This document shows positions 1 to 7,044 of a stretch of DNA of 22,215 bases, piece after piece (position 1 is the first letter of the stretch; every line of letters begins with the position of its first letter). Origin of the DNA: JAJYSO01 sp964495935 (GTDB taxonomy: Bacteria; Bacteroidota; Bacteroidia; Flavobacteriales; Flavobacteriaceae); assembly GCA_964495935.1 (NCBI GenBank), contig CAZBXQ010000051.1, forward strand, positions 1 to 22,215, written 5' to 3'. The position numbers were made by a program, and so were the translations under genes. Under the pieces are notes generated by a model. The model had not been told where the DNA came from and ran no database searches. It saw nothing but the letters and a program-made list of their open reading frames with translations.

Positions 1-59
1 CTTATTCCTGACTGTAGAAGCCGAACATCGCTTGACTTGTTTTCAAATCGAATTCAAGT

Positions 60-446
60 TTAATTTCCCTCCTTGACCCGGGTCGCCGTAAACTCTTTGG
101 TTTGCTGGGAACCCACTTCCTTAAAAATAAATTTATAACGATCACCATGGGTTTCGGTAATACGCATACTAAAGGAGCGTTTTTCATCAGCGGACTTGGG
201 GTGGTATTTCTTTAAAATATACTCGCAATCATTAATCCAACGAATCTGTGAGGTGTCGGGTTGTTTGGGATTATAATAATCGATTTCGAGAGAATCATTC
301 CGTACAATCTTGGCTTGAATCAACTCTCCCTTGGAATATGCCTGATATTGAAAAGTTCCCACTTTAAAATCTGCACAATTACTGGGAGGGGTATAACATC
401 CCGCCGTTAAAAAAAGGATTCCGGCAGCATAAAGGAAATTTCTCAT
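60..446 (-). CDS. Small outer-membrane-type lipoprotein of unknown function
   Basis: A 128-residue protein with a lipoprotein signal peptide: basic start, hydrophobic core, then lipobox LTAG followed by Cys17. The mature part begins CYTPPSNCADFKVGTF and contains a WINDCEYIL segment, giving extra cysteines. I recall this family (NCxDFKxGTF ... WxNDCEY) as a flavobacterial lipoprotein that databases often label 'DNA topoisomerase IV'. Nothing in the sequence supports that label; it has no topoisomerase motifs and probably comes from proximity to parC/parE in some genomes. The reading frame extends upstream to a TTG at 461, but that TTG lies inside a TAnnTTTG promoter box, so I take the ATG at 446. 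It lies downstream of the XRE regulator on the same strand but appears to have its own promoter. Function unknown; lipoprotein assignment firm. Confidence 0.8.
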   Translation of the reverse strand: MRNFLYAAGILFLTAGCYTPPSNCADFKVGTFQYQAYSKGELIQAKIVRNDSLEIDYYNPKQPDTSQIRWINDCEYILKKYHPKSADEKRSFSMRITETHGDRYKFIFKEVGSQQTKEFTATRVKEGN

Positions 447-458
447 TTGTTTTTGTGT

Positions 459-466
459 CAAAGATA
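459..466 (-). promoter_or_regulatory. Candidate -7 promoter box for the small lipoprotein gene
   Basis: The minus strand reads TATCTTTG, an exact match to the Bacteroidota -7 consensus TAnnTTTG, 12 bases before the ATG at 446. No clear -33 TTG is seen at the usual distance. Transcription from here would give a leader of only a few bases. Confidence 0.45.
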
Positions 467-491
467 AACATTACCGTGAATTAGACGAAAC

Positions 492-516
492 TTTAAAACC
501 TTTCATAGGTTTTAAA
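492..516 (-). terminator. Palindromic hairpin overlapping the stop codon of the XRE gene
   Basis: TTTAAAACCT (492-501) and AGGTTTTAAA (507-516) form a perfect 10-bp stem with a 5-base loop. On the minus strand the hairpin spans the last codons and the TAA of the regulator gene, and is followed by a short T-rich stretch. It may terminate the regulator transcript before the lipoprotein gene. The stem is AT-rich, so the terminator call is moderate. Confidence 0.5.
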
Positions 517-900
517 TCGGCCATCCTTATATAATACAAGAACGCGCTCAATAGGGTTTTCTACCGGAGAAGATGAATCCGTACGAAGGAGATGCTTTTC
601 CTGTTTTTCCAATTTTGGTTTCTCCTGTTTTTGCTCGGTTAAATGGGATAAAGAGGAAATCGGGGAAGCCGATCCCGTACTTGATCTTTCCTTTCCATAA
701 ATAAGCCAATACAGATCAAGATCCGGAAAAGCGTTATCCATCTTCATGATAAATTCTAAACTGGGATTGTTCCGTCCGGATAGAATATGAGAGATCGAGG
801 ACCGACCTACATCAATTTTATCGGCAAAAGAAGAAGCCGTCAGATTGTATTTCTCAAGTATTACTTGAAGTCGATTAGCAAATTTTTCCTTGTTTAACAT
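493..900 (-). CDS. XRE/Cro-family helix-turn-helix transcriptional regulator
   Basis: A 135-residue DNA-binding protein. Residues about 6-62 form an HTH_XRE domain: FANRLQVILEKYNLTASSFA, then the recognition part VGRSSISHILSGRNNPSLEF, and a following segment ending LDLYWLIYGK. A Ser/Lys/Glu-rich linker (about 70-115) leads to a short C-terminal tail IERVLVLYKDGRFKTYERF. Such a tail (hydrophobic strand, then Y-x-D-x-x-F) is one I recall in many Bacteroidota XRE proteins. The ATG at 900 fits the start of the HTH domain. The upstream region carries a TAnnTTTG box overlapped by an inverted repeat, suggesting autoregulation. It is divergent from an M14 peptidase gene, a plausible second target. 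The ligand or signal is unknown. Confidence 0.88.
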   Translation of the reverse strand: MLNKEKFANRLQVILEKYNLTASSFADKIDVGRSSISHILSGRNNPSLEFIMKMDNAFPDLDLYWLIYGKERSSTGSASPISSLSHLTEQKQEKPKLEKQEKHLLRTDSSSPVENPIERVLVLYKDGRFKTYERF

Positions 901-906
901 TGTAAA

Positions 907-936
907 AATTGTAATATATAAGTATCGATTACAAAT
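907..936. promoter_or_regulatory. Inverted repeat over the XRE promoter (candidate operator)
   Basis: TTGTAAT (909-915) and ATTACAA (928-934) form a perfect 7-bp inverted repeat with a 12-base spacer, extending to 9 positions (907-915 and 928-936) with one mismatch. A third copy, TTGTAA, lies in direct orientation at 900-905. The right arm overlaps the regulator's -7 box (932-939), where a bound repressor would block transcription. Confidence 0.5.
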
Positions 937-939
937 ATA
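932..939 (-). promoter_or_regulatory. Candidate -7 promoter box for the XRE regulator gene
   Basis: The minus strand reads TATATTTG, an exact TAnnTTTG match, 31 bases before the ATG at 900. No good -33 TTG is visible at 17-23 bases upstream. It overlaps the right arm of the 907-936 inverted repeat. The surrounding stretch from about 940 to 1080 is extremely AT-rich and contains no gene. Confidence 0.5.
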
Positions 940-1106
940 ATTAAAAAATAAGTAAGATGAATTTCTTAATTATATTCCATATTTATATTGAATTAAAACT
1001 TTATATTAATTATATAAAATATTCATATATAGATATTTATATATTATAATTTAATCAGTATATCAATTCTATGAACCGTCTGAAATTTAGTGGCTTAATT
1101 ATACAT

Positions 1107-1143
1107 ATTTGTAAACTAAAAGAAAATCATATTGTTTACAAAT
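1107..1143. promoter_or_regulatory. Perfect 10-bp inverted repeat upstream of the M14 peptidase gene (candidate operator)
   Basis: ATTTGTAAAC (1107-1116) and GTTTACAAAT (1134-1143) are exact reverse complements separated by 17 bases. The arms share TTTGTAA with the repeat in front of the XRE gene. The repeat ends 17 bases before a TAnnTTTG box at 1161, a position where a regulator would meet RNA polymerase. Confidence 0.55.
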
Positions 1144-1160
1144 GTTATTTATAGATCGTT

Positions 1161-1168
1161 TAATTTTG
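1161..1168 (+). promoter_or_regulatory. Candidate -7 promoter box for the M14 peptidase gene
   Basis: TAATTTTG followed by CC matches TAnnTTTG. It lies 17 bases before the ATG at 1186, which supports that start and argues against the in-frame TTG at 1132. A -33 TTG is present only at a longer distance (1132-1134). Confidence 0.5.
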
Positions 1169-1185
1169 CCTATAAAGAAATCCCT

Positions 1186-2319
1186 ATGCCGTATTTAACT
1201 GATTTTAGAAATCCGAATTTCGAAGGAAGGTATCTTCCCTATTCCAAAATTCAGAATTATTTAAAAAAGCTTCCTGCTCTTTTTAATTTGAAAAAAGAAG
1301 GATTTTCTGTACAAAACCGTCCGATATTTTCTATTACTCTTGGAACAGGTCCTATAAAAGTTTTAGCCTGGTCACAGATGCACGGTGATGAATCTACTTC
1401 TACCAAAGCCTTGTTGGATTTTATGGAAGGGATCCCAAAACAAGATGAAACTTTGCAAAAATTCTGTCGGGAATTAACCCTCAAAATCATCCCTGTTTTA
1501 AATCCGGACGGAGCGGTAGCCTATACCCGAACGAATGCAAATGGGGTTGACTTAAACCGTGATGCTCTTGATCTTTCTCAGCCGGAATCCCAGTTACTGC
1601 AACGCATAGGAAAGGAATTCAATCCTGATTTTGCCTTTAATATGCACGATCAGGATCCTGTTTATGGAATTGGAGAGACGAGTAAAGCGGCGATCCTTTC
1701 CTTTTTGGCTCCGGGAATAGATCGCGAGGGCACGATTGGCACCGCCAGAAAGAGGGCTTTACAAACAATTGTCGGAATTTGCAGGGCAATAGAAGAGGAT
1801 ATTCCCGGCCATGTCGGGCGTTATAAAGATGAGTTTAATCCCAATTGCATGGGGGAATACTTTCAGCTGCAGGGAGTTTCAACAATTTTGTTCGAATCGG
1901 GGCATATTCAGCAAGATTACCGGCGAGAAAGAGTTAGAAAATATGTGTTCAATGCTTTTGTAATCGCCTTAAAAGATATCATCAAACAGGCCTACAAACA
2001 TTATTCAACAGTAGATTATTTCAGCATTCCCCGGAATAAGGAAAGTTTTTACGATGTGATTATCCGAGAGGTGATAAAATCCGGAAAATTGGTAGATATA
2101 GCCCTTCAATATCGGGAGAAATTACAGGATGGCCACATCCAATGGATTCCTGAAGTCAAAAAAATAGGAGGTTTAAAAAATTACTTTGGACATCGGGAAA
2201 TCCAAGGGTATCATCGGGAGATTAACGGGATTCCTAAAGAAGGTTGTGCAATAACAGATATTATGAATGAAATTACCCTAAATAATGAGAAAATATCAAT
2301 CATTTTAACAAACAATTAG
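1186..2319 (+). CDS. M14-family zinc carboxypeptidase, cytoplasmic
   Basis: A 377-residue metallopeptidase. The M14 zinc site is visible: H66 and E69 in SQMHGDES, and H154 in FNMHDQ. N124 and R125 in DLNRD match the carboxylate-binding pair, and E237 in LFESGH matches the catalytic general base. The N-terminal part (1-60) resembles that of flavobacterial M14 proteins, with a TLGTGPIKVLAWSQMHG strand leading into the site. There is no signal peptide or membrane segment, so it should act in the cytoplasm, on peptides or on a small amide substrate; the substrate cannot be read from sequence. The C-terminal 130 residues are helical and less recognisable. The frame is open from a TTG at 1132, but that codon lies inside an inverted repeat and upstream of the promoter box, so ATG 1186 is preferred. 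It is divergent from the XRE regulator. Confidence 0.87.
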   Translation: MPYLTDFRNPNFEGRYLPYSKIQNYLKKLPALFNLKKEGFSVQNRPIFSITLGTGPIKVLAWSQMHGDESTSTKALLDFMEGIPKQDETLQKFCRELTLKIIPVLNPDGAVAYTRTNANGVDLNRDALDLSQPESQLLQRIGKEFNPDFAFNMHDQDPVYGIGETSKAAILSFLAPGIDREGTIGTARKRALQTIVGICRAIEEDIPGHVGRYKDEFNPNCMGEYFQLQGVSTILFESGHIQQDYRRERVRKYVFNAFVIALKDIIKQAYKHYSTVDYFSIPRNKESFYDVIIREVIKSGKLVDIALQYREKLQDGHIQWIPEVKKIGGLKNYFGHREIQGYHREINGIPKEGCAITDIMNEITLNNEKISIILTNN

Positions 2320-2329
2320 ATAATATCTT

Positions 2330-2359
2330 TTGCTTCAGGGGTAATTTAGAGTATTTTTG
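2330..2359 (+). promoter_or_regulatory. Bacteroidota-type promoter for lrp-deoC-deoD
   Basis: A -33 TTG (2330-2332, preceded by TT) and a -7 box TATTTTTG (2352-2359) are separated by exactly 19 bases, the consensus spacing for the phylum's housekeeping sigma factor. It is the best-formed promoter in the window. Transcription would begin near 2366, giving a leader of about 150 bases before the regulator gene. Confidence 0.65.
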
Positions 2360-2395
2360 TAGTCATATAATTCTATTTTGACTTTACTTGAACAC

Positions 2396-2467
2396 ATGAT
2401 ATTATTAAATTTAGATAAGAGTTTGATCGACTTGAACTCGAAATTAGAGATTAATATCATTTTTTAA
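2396..2467 (+). other. Possible leader ORF and inverted repeat in the lrp 5' leader
   Basis: A 23-codon ORF begins at ATG 2396 and ends at TAA 2465-2467. Eleven of its 23 residues are Leu or Ile. Its first bases, ATGATATTA (2396-2404), are the exact reverse complement of TAATATCAT (2452-2460) near its end, and this right arm runs straight into five T residues. A smaller repeat, GAGTT/AACTC (2419-2423, 2435-2439), sits inside. The arrangement resembles a leader peptide with an attenuator, but the stem is weak (one G-C pair) and no ribosome binding site is obvious, so this is tentative. Confidence 0.25.
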
Positions 2468-2518
2468 TGGGGCAAAGTAGCAATAAGGAATAAATAGGAA
2501 GACCTAAATCTTTTGGTT

Positions 2519-2998
2519 ATGGCAAAGTTTAAATTGGACACCTTAGATCATAAAATATTAAACATTCTAATCGATGATACGCGTACCGCTTTTACAGATA
2601 TTGCGAAAAAGCTGAATATATCGGCAGGAACCGTTCATGTTCGGGTCAAAAAGATGGAGGAGGCAGGAATTATTACGGGTTCTACACTCAATTTGGATTA
2701 CGATAAACTCAATTATAATTTTATAGCTTATGTGGGGGTATTGTTGGAGAAAACTTCGCAGACAAAATTTGTAATTCAACGGATCAATCAGATTCCCAAT
2801 GTGGTAGAAGCGCATATTCCTACCGGCGAATTCAATATTTTTTGTAAAATCAGGGCTCAGGACACCCATCAGGCCAAGATGATTATTTATGAGCTTGATG
2901 ATATTGAAGGAGTTTATCGCACCGAGACTATCGTTTCTATGGAAGAGTGTATTAATGACAAAAAGCGTTTGATGCATTCCCTTTTTAAAGAATCTTAA
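2519..2998 (+). CDS. Lrp/AsnC-family transcriptional regulator
   Basis: A 159-residue protein with the family architecture. An N-terminal winged HTH covers residues about 3-60 (LDTLDHKILNILIDDTRTAF, then TDIAKKLNISAGTVHVRVKK), followed by a RAM/ligand-binding alpha-beta domain (about 70-150) with VEAHIPTGEFNIFCKI and a C-terminal EECINDKKRLMHSLF. Such proteins form dimers to octamers and often respond to an amino acid; which ligand is bound here is not readable. ATG 2519 is chosen over the TTG two codons earlier because the protein then begins MAKFKLDTLD, as relatives I recall do. The gene opens a cluster with deoC and deoD (12 bases to deoC), implying co-transcription. Whether it controls nucleoside salvage or is simply carried with it is unknown. 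Confidence 0.92.
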   Translation: MAKFKLDTLDHKILNILIDDTRTAFTDIAKKLNISAGTVHVRVKKMEEAGIITGSTLNLDYDKLNYNFIAYVGVLLEKTSQTKFVIQRINQIPNVVEAHIPTGEFNIFCKIRAQDTHQAKMIIYELDDIEGVYRTETIVSMEECINDKKRLMHSLFKES

Positions 2999-3010
2999 AA
3001 ATTGTGTGCC

Positions 3011-3655
3011 GTGGAATTAGGAAGCTATATCGATCATACCAATCTGAACCCCACAGCTACCCCAAAGGATATCAAAAGATTATGTGAGGAGGCTCGAACG
3101 CATTCATTGTATGCCGTTTGTGTTCACGGGTGTTATATTGGCAGTGCCCAAAAAGAGCTCAAAAATACAAAGGTTTGTGTGGCTGCTGTGGTGGGATTTC
3201 CCTTAGGAGCTATGAGTACAGCTGCTAAAATGGATGAAGCCCGTCAAAATATAAAGGATGGTGCCGACGAGATTGACATGGTTATTAATTTGGGGTGGAT
3301 GAAAGCAGGGTTATACGATCGGGTAGAAAATGATATAGCGGCCGTGAAAATGGTGATCGGAAACAGACCTTTAAAGGCCATTATCGAAACTTGTTATTTA
3401 ACGGAAACTGAAAAAAGAAAGGCTTGCGAAATTGTAGTTAAGGCCCATGCCGACTTTGTCAAGACTTCTACCGGTTTCGGATCGGGGGGTGCCGTTCTTG
3501 AAGACGTTCGTTTGATGAAAGAAGTTGTGGGAAATCGCATACAAATTAAAGCCTCGGGAGGTATCCGAACTTATGAGCAAGCCCGGGCTTTTATAGAAGC
3601 CGGAGCCCATCGTATTGGCACTTCGTCGGGAGCCGCCATTGTCAATCCCAAATAA
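3011..3655 (+). CDS. deoC: Deoxyribose-phosphate aldolase
   Basis: A 214-residue class I aldolase that cleaves 2-deoxy-D-ribose 5-phosphate to acetaldehyde and glyceraldehyde 3-phosphate, in the cytoplasm. The family landmarks are present: YIDHTNLNPTAT at the N-terminus, VGFPLGA (61-67), DEIDMVINLG with D89, the Schiff-base lysine K151 in FVKTSTGFG, and the second catalytic lysine K180 in IKASGGIRT. No ATG exists near the N-terminus. The frame offers TTG 3002 and GTG 3011; GTG gives (M)ELGSYIDHT, matching the usual start of DeoC, so I choose GTG. No clear ribosome binding site precedes it, and translation may be coupled to the lrp stop 12 bases upstream. The size matches the short bacterial DeoC class. 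Confidence 0.93.
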   Translation: MELGSYIDHTNLNPTATPKDIKRLCEEARTHSLYAVCVHGCYIGSAQKELKNTKVCVAAVVGFPLGAMSTAAKMDEARQNIKDGADEIDMVINLGWMKAGLYDRVENDIAAVKMVIGNRPLKAIIETCYLTETEKRKACEIVVKAHADFVKTSTGFGSGGAVLEDVRLMKEVVGNRIQIKASGGIRTYEQARAFIEAGAHRIGTSSGAAIVNPK

Positions 3656-3664
3656 AAGATTATC

Positions 3665-4363
3665 ATGAGTATCCATATTCAAGCCGATCCCGGAGCTGTT
3701 GCTGAAACTGTATTGTTGCCGGGAGATCCACTTCGCGCCCGATGGATTGCCAATACTTTTTTTGAAAACCCCAAACCGTACAACGATGCCCGTGGAATGT
3801 ATGGATTTACCGGTACCTTTCAAGGGAAAGAAATTTCAGTACAGGGCACGGGAATGGGAGCAGGGTCACTCTTGATATATGCGCATGAACTCATTCATGA
3901 TTATGGGGCAAAACAGCTTATTCGGGTAGGTTCGGCAGGAGCCTATCAAAAGGATATTCATTTACGGGATTTGGTCATTGCATTATCGGCTTCAACAGAT
4001 GCGGCTTTTAATAAATCCCGTTTCGGGCATGCTACGTATGCACCCACCGCCAGCGCAGAACTTTTTTTAAAGGCGGCAAAAATTGCCGAAAACCTTGAAA
4101 TTCCGGTGCATTATGGAAATGTACTCTCATCGGATTCTTTTTATCGGGACGATCCTCAGGATTATAAATTATGGGCTCAGTTTGGGGTTTTATGTGCCGA
4201 GATGGAAACCGCTCCTTTATATACAATTGCTGCGCAACATCAGGTTAAAGCCTTGTCTATTCTTACGATTTCAGATTCTTTGGTAACCGGTGAAATTTCT
4301 TCACGGGAGGAGCGGGAAACCAGTTTTCACGAGATGATTAAAATTGCCCTAAGGCTGATTTAG
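3665..4363 (+). CDS. deoD: Purine nucleoside phosphorylase, DeoD type
   Basis: A 232-residue trimeric/hexameric-type nucleoside phosphorylase that splits purine (deoxy)ribonucleosides with phosphate. Phosphate-binding arginines are at the usual positions: R24 in GDPLRAR, R43 in NDARG and R87 in RVGSAGA, followed by S90. The ribose-binding E179-M180-E181 (EMETAPLY) and the catalytic D204 in TISDSLVTGE are intact, and the numbering coincides with the E. coli enzyme. It starts nine bases after deoC. Deoxyribose 1-phosphate from this reaction becomes the DeoC substrate after a phosphopentomutase step; that mutase is not in the window. It converges with clpC, and no strong terminator of its own is visible before the clpC terminator. 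Confidence 0.94.
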   Translation: MSIHIQADPGAVAETVLLPGDPLRARWIANTFFENPKPYNDARGMYGFTGTFQGKEISVQGTGMGAGSLLIYAHELIHDYGAKQLIRVGSAGAYQKDIHLRDLVIALSASTDAAFNKSRFGHATYAPTASAELFLKAAKIAENLEIPVHYGNVLSSDSFYRDDPQDYKLWAQFGVLCAEMETAPLYTIAAQHQVKALSILTISDSLVTGEISSREERETSFHEMIKIALRLI

Positions 4364-4421
4364 AAGAGGTTTAAATTTTTAAGAAGCTCCTTGCAAAAGA
4401 GGTCAGAACGAAATAACTCCA

Positions 4422-4454
4422 TAAAAAAAGCCCCTATTCAAAAAACAGGGACTT
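4422..4454 (-). terminator. Rho-independent terminator of clpC
   Basis: On the minus strand AAGTCCCT (4454-4447) pairs with AGGGGCTT (4435-4428), an 8-bp stem with one G-U pair and an 11-base loop, followed at once by seven T residues. It lies 31 bases past the clpC stop. The rest of the interval 4364-4484 holds nothing recognisable. Confidence 0.75.
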
Positions 4455-4484
4455 TAGGTTAAAGTTGATAAAAATCGAATAGCT

Positions 4485-7037
4485 CTATTCTGCGGCTTTT
4501 GCTTTAGTGACCTGTATAGTAAGTTTTTCGTTTTCCTCATCCAGATCCAAGCTGATCTTGTCGCCATTGTGAATCTGGGAATTCACGATTTTTTGTGCCA
4601 ACTCATCTTCGACATACTTTTGAATGGCACGCTTTAAGGGGCGAGCACCATATTGTTGATCGAAGCCCTTGTCGGCAATAAAATCTTTAGCTCGATCGGT
4701 CATTTCAATAGTATAACCCATTTCATGGACCCGACTGTATAGTTTTCGCAATTCAATATCGATAATCTTATTGATATCTTCGCGCTCCAGCGCATTGAAG
4801 ATGACCACATCATCAACACGGTTTAAAAATTCCGGAGCAAACGTTTTTTTCAGCGAACTCTCTAAGATGGCACGCATTTCAGAATCTGCCTGATTTTTTC
4901 GAGCTTGTGTACCAAAACCGACACCAAGACCAAAATCCTGTAATTTTCGGGCTCCGATGTTGGAGGTCATGATGATAATCGTATTTCTAAAATCAATCTT
5001 CCTCCCCAAACTATCGGTGATATAACCGTCATCCATAATCTGCAACAAGGTGTTGAAAACATCGGCATGTGCCTTTTCAATCTCGTCTAAAAGGACAACA
5101 GAGTAGGGGCGTTTCCGAACACGCTCGGTCAATTCACCGCCTTCCTCATAGCCTACATATCCCGGAGGCGCACCGATGAGGCGGGAAACGGAGAATTTCT
5201 CCATAAATTCACTCATATCCACTCGGATCAACGCATCCGGACTATCAAATAATTCCTGAGATAAAATCTTGGCCAACTGGGTTTTCCCCACACCGGTTTG
5301 TCCTAAGAAAATAAAGGAACCAATAGGTTTGTTCGGGTCTTTTAATCCGGTACGATTCCGTTGAATGGCCTTAACGACTTTTTTGATGGCAGCATCTTGG
5401 CCAATCACGTTTTTCTTAATCAGCTCATCGAGTTCGGCTAATTTATTTTTCTCTGTTTTTGCAATTCGATTTACGGGAACACCGGTCATCATGGAAACAA
5501 CGTCTTCCACATGAGATTCATTAACCGTTTCCTTGTGTTCTTTGGATTCCTCTTCCCATTTTGCGGTTTCGATTTCCAATTCCTCAAGGAGTCTTTTTTC
5601 GTCATCCCGCAGTCGGGCGGCCTCTTCGTATTTCTGCTTCTTCACCACCGAATTTTTGGTTTCCCGAACTTCTTCCAATTGCTTTTCAAGATCCAAGATT
5701 TTTTGGGGAACCTCAATATTGGTAATGTGGACACGGGAACCGGCTTCATCCAAAGCATCGATAGCCTTATCGGGGAGGAATCGATCGGTCATATACCGAT
5801 TGGTCAAGCGAACACAGGCTTCAATGGCCGCATCGGTATATTTTACATTGTGATGCTCTTCATATTTATCTTTGATGTTATTTAGGATTTCTATGGTTTG
5901 CTCGACAGAAGTAGGTTCAATAACCACCTTTTGAAAACGACGCTCCAGAGCCCCATCTTTTTCAATGTGCTGACGATATTCATCCATCGTAGTGGCTCCT
6001 ATACATTGTAATTCTCCTCTTGCCAGAGCCGGTTTAAACATGTTGCTGGCATCCAGACTTCCGGTGGCTCCGCCGGCTCCGACGATGGTATGAATTTCAT
6101 CGATAAACAAGATAATATTATCGTTTTTTTCTAATTCGTTCATGACCGCCTTCATACGCTCTTCAAACTGGCCCCGGTATTTGGTTCCGGCCACTAAACT
6201 GGCCAGATCCAAGGTAACCACTCTTTTCTCAAAGAGAATGCGTGAGACTTTATGCTGAACAATGCGCAGTGCCAAACCTTCGGCAATGGCACTTTTTCCA
6301 ACTCCCGGCTCGCCAATCAGCATCGGGTTGTTCTTTTTACGCCGGCTTAAAATCTGAGAAACCCGTTCAATTTCCTTCTCCCGTCCCACCACCGGATCCA
6401 GTTTGTCCTCCACCGCCAATGCCGTTAGATCACGTCCGAAGTTATCTAAGACCGGAGTCTTCGATTTCTTGTTTGATTTATTTCCGGTATTGGAACTTCC
6501 GGTTTTAAACGGATTCCTTCTTCCTTTGTCATCAGAAGAAGCTTCATCTGAAGAAGGCATTTCGGCTAAAGGATCCTGGATAAAATCATCCTCCTGAGTA
6601 ATCATACTTTTAAATTCGTTTTTGATAGCATCATAATCGATATGTAATCGATTCAGTAATTTTGTTGTGGGGTCATTTTGATTTCTCAGAATACACAGAA
6701 GTAAATGAGCCGTGTTAATCGAAGAACTATGAAACAGTTTGGCTTCCAAGAAAGTGGTTTTTAAAGCTCGCTCGGCCTGACGCGTGAGATGCAGGTTTTT
6801 CTTTTCGGCAGAAAGATTGTCGCCCGGATTGGCCGGGGTTAAAATTTCAACCTTTCGGCGCAGATAGTCCAAATCAACATTCAAAGCATCTAATATATGT
6901 ATAGCCTTACCATCACCATCCCGCAGAATCCCCAGCATGAGATGCTCGGTCCCGATGAAATCATGCCCCAGTCGTAAAGCTTCTTCTTTACTGTATGTAA
7001 TAACGTCTTTAACACGCGGTGAGAAATTGTCATCCAT
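4485..7037 (-). CDS. clpC: ATP-dependent Clp protease ATP-binding subunit ClpC
   Basis: An 850-residue Hsp100 unfoldase that feeds substrates to ClpP. It has an N-domain made of two Clp repeats (1-145), then an acidic linker and a Lys/Ser/Asn-rich linker (146-195). AAA-1 carries Walker A GEPGVGKS (242-249) and Walker B ILFIDE (309-314). A coiled-coil middle region has a UVR-like segment, KKQKYEEAARLRDDEKRLLEELE-type, around 466-490. AAA-2 carries Walker A GQTGVGKT (579-586) and Walker B VVLLDE (647-652). The short middle domain and UVR segment mark it as ClpC, not ClpB. The start at ATG 7037 is backed by an AGGAGA Shine-Dalgarno site, unusual for this phylum. It is divergent from gyrA across 239 bases. 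No CIRCE or CtsR-like heat-shock operator was recognised. Confidence 0.96.
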   Translation of the reverse strand: MDDNFSPRVKDVITYSKEEALRLGHDFIGTEHLMLGILRDGDGKAIHILDALNVDLDYLRRKVEILTPANPGDNLSAEKKNLHLTRQAERALKTTFLEAKLFHSSSINTAHLLLCILRNQNDPTTKLLNRLHIDYDAIKNEFKSMITQEDDFIQDPLAEMPSSDEASSDDKGRRNPFKTGSSNTGNKSNKKSKTPVLDNFGRDLTALAVEDKLDPVVGREKEIERVSQILSRRKKNNPMLIGEPGVGKSAIAEGLALRIVQHKVSRILFEKRVVTLDLASLVAGTKYRGQFEERMKAVMNELEKNDNIILFIDEIHTIVGAGGATGSLDASNMFKPALARGELQCIGATTMDEYRQHIEKDGALERRFQKVVIEPTSVEQTIEILNNIKDKYEEHHNVKYTDAAIEACVRLTNRYMTDRFLPDKAIDALDEAGSRVHITNIEVPQKILDLEKQLEEVRETKNSVVKKQKYEEAARLRDDEKRLLEELEIETAKWEEESKEHKETVNESHVEDVVSMMTGVPVNRIAKTEKNKLAELDELIKKNVIGQDAAIKKVVKAIQRNRTGLKDPNKPIGSFIFLGQTGVGKTQLAKILSQELFDSPDALIRVDMSEFMEKFSVSRLIGAPPGYVGYEEGGELTERVRKRPYSVVLLDEIEKAHADVFNTLLQIMDDGYITDSLGRKIDFRNTIIIMTSNIGARKLQDFGLGVGFGTQARKNQADSEMRAILESSLKKTFAPEFLNRVDDVVIFNALEREDINKIIDIELRKLYSRVHEMGYTIEMTDRAKDFIADKGFDQQYGARPLKRAIQKYVEDELAQKIVNSQIHNGDKISLDLDEENEKLTIQVTKAKAAE

Positions 7038-7044
7038 TATATTT

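Noticed and set aside
1..59. Short minus-strand frame at the left edge
   Set aside because: Only a few codons from an ATG to a TAA at 2-4, with no recognisable product and no start signal.
1132..1185. Upstream TTG start that would add 18 residues to the M14 peptidase
   Set aside because: The codon lies within a perfect inverted repeat and upstream of a TAnnTTTG box at 1161; relatives start near the MPYLTDF segment.
5511..5885. Open frames on the plus strand inside clpC
   Set aside because: They run antisense to well-conserved ClpC motifs, have hydrophobic low-complexity translations and no start signals.
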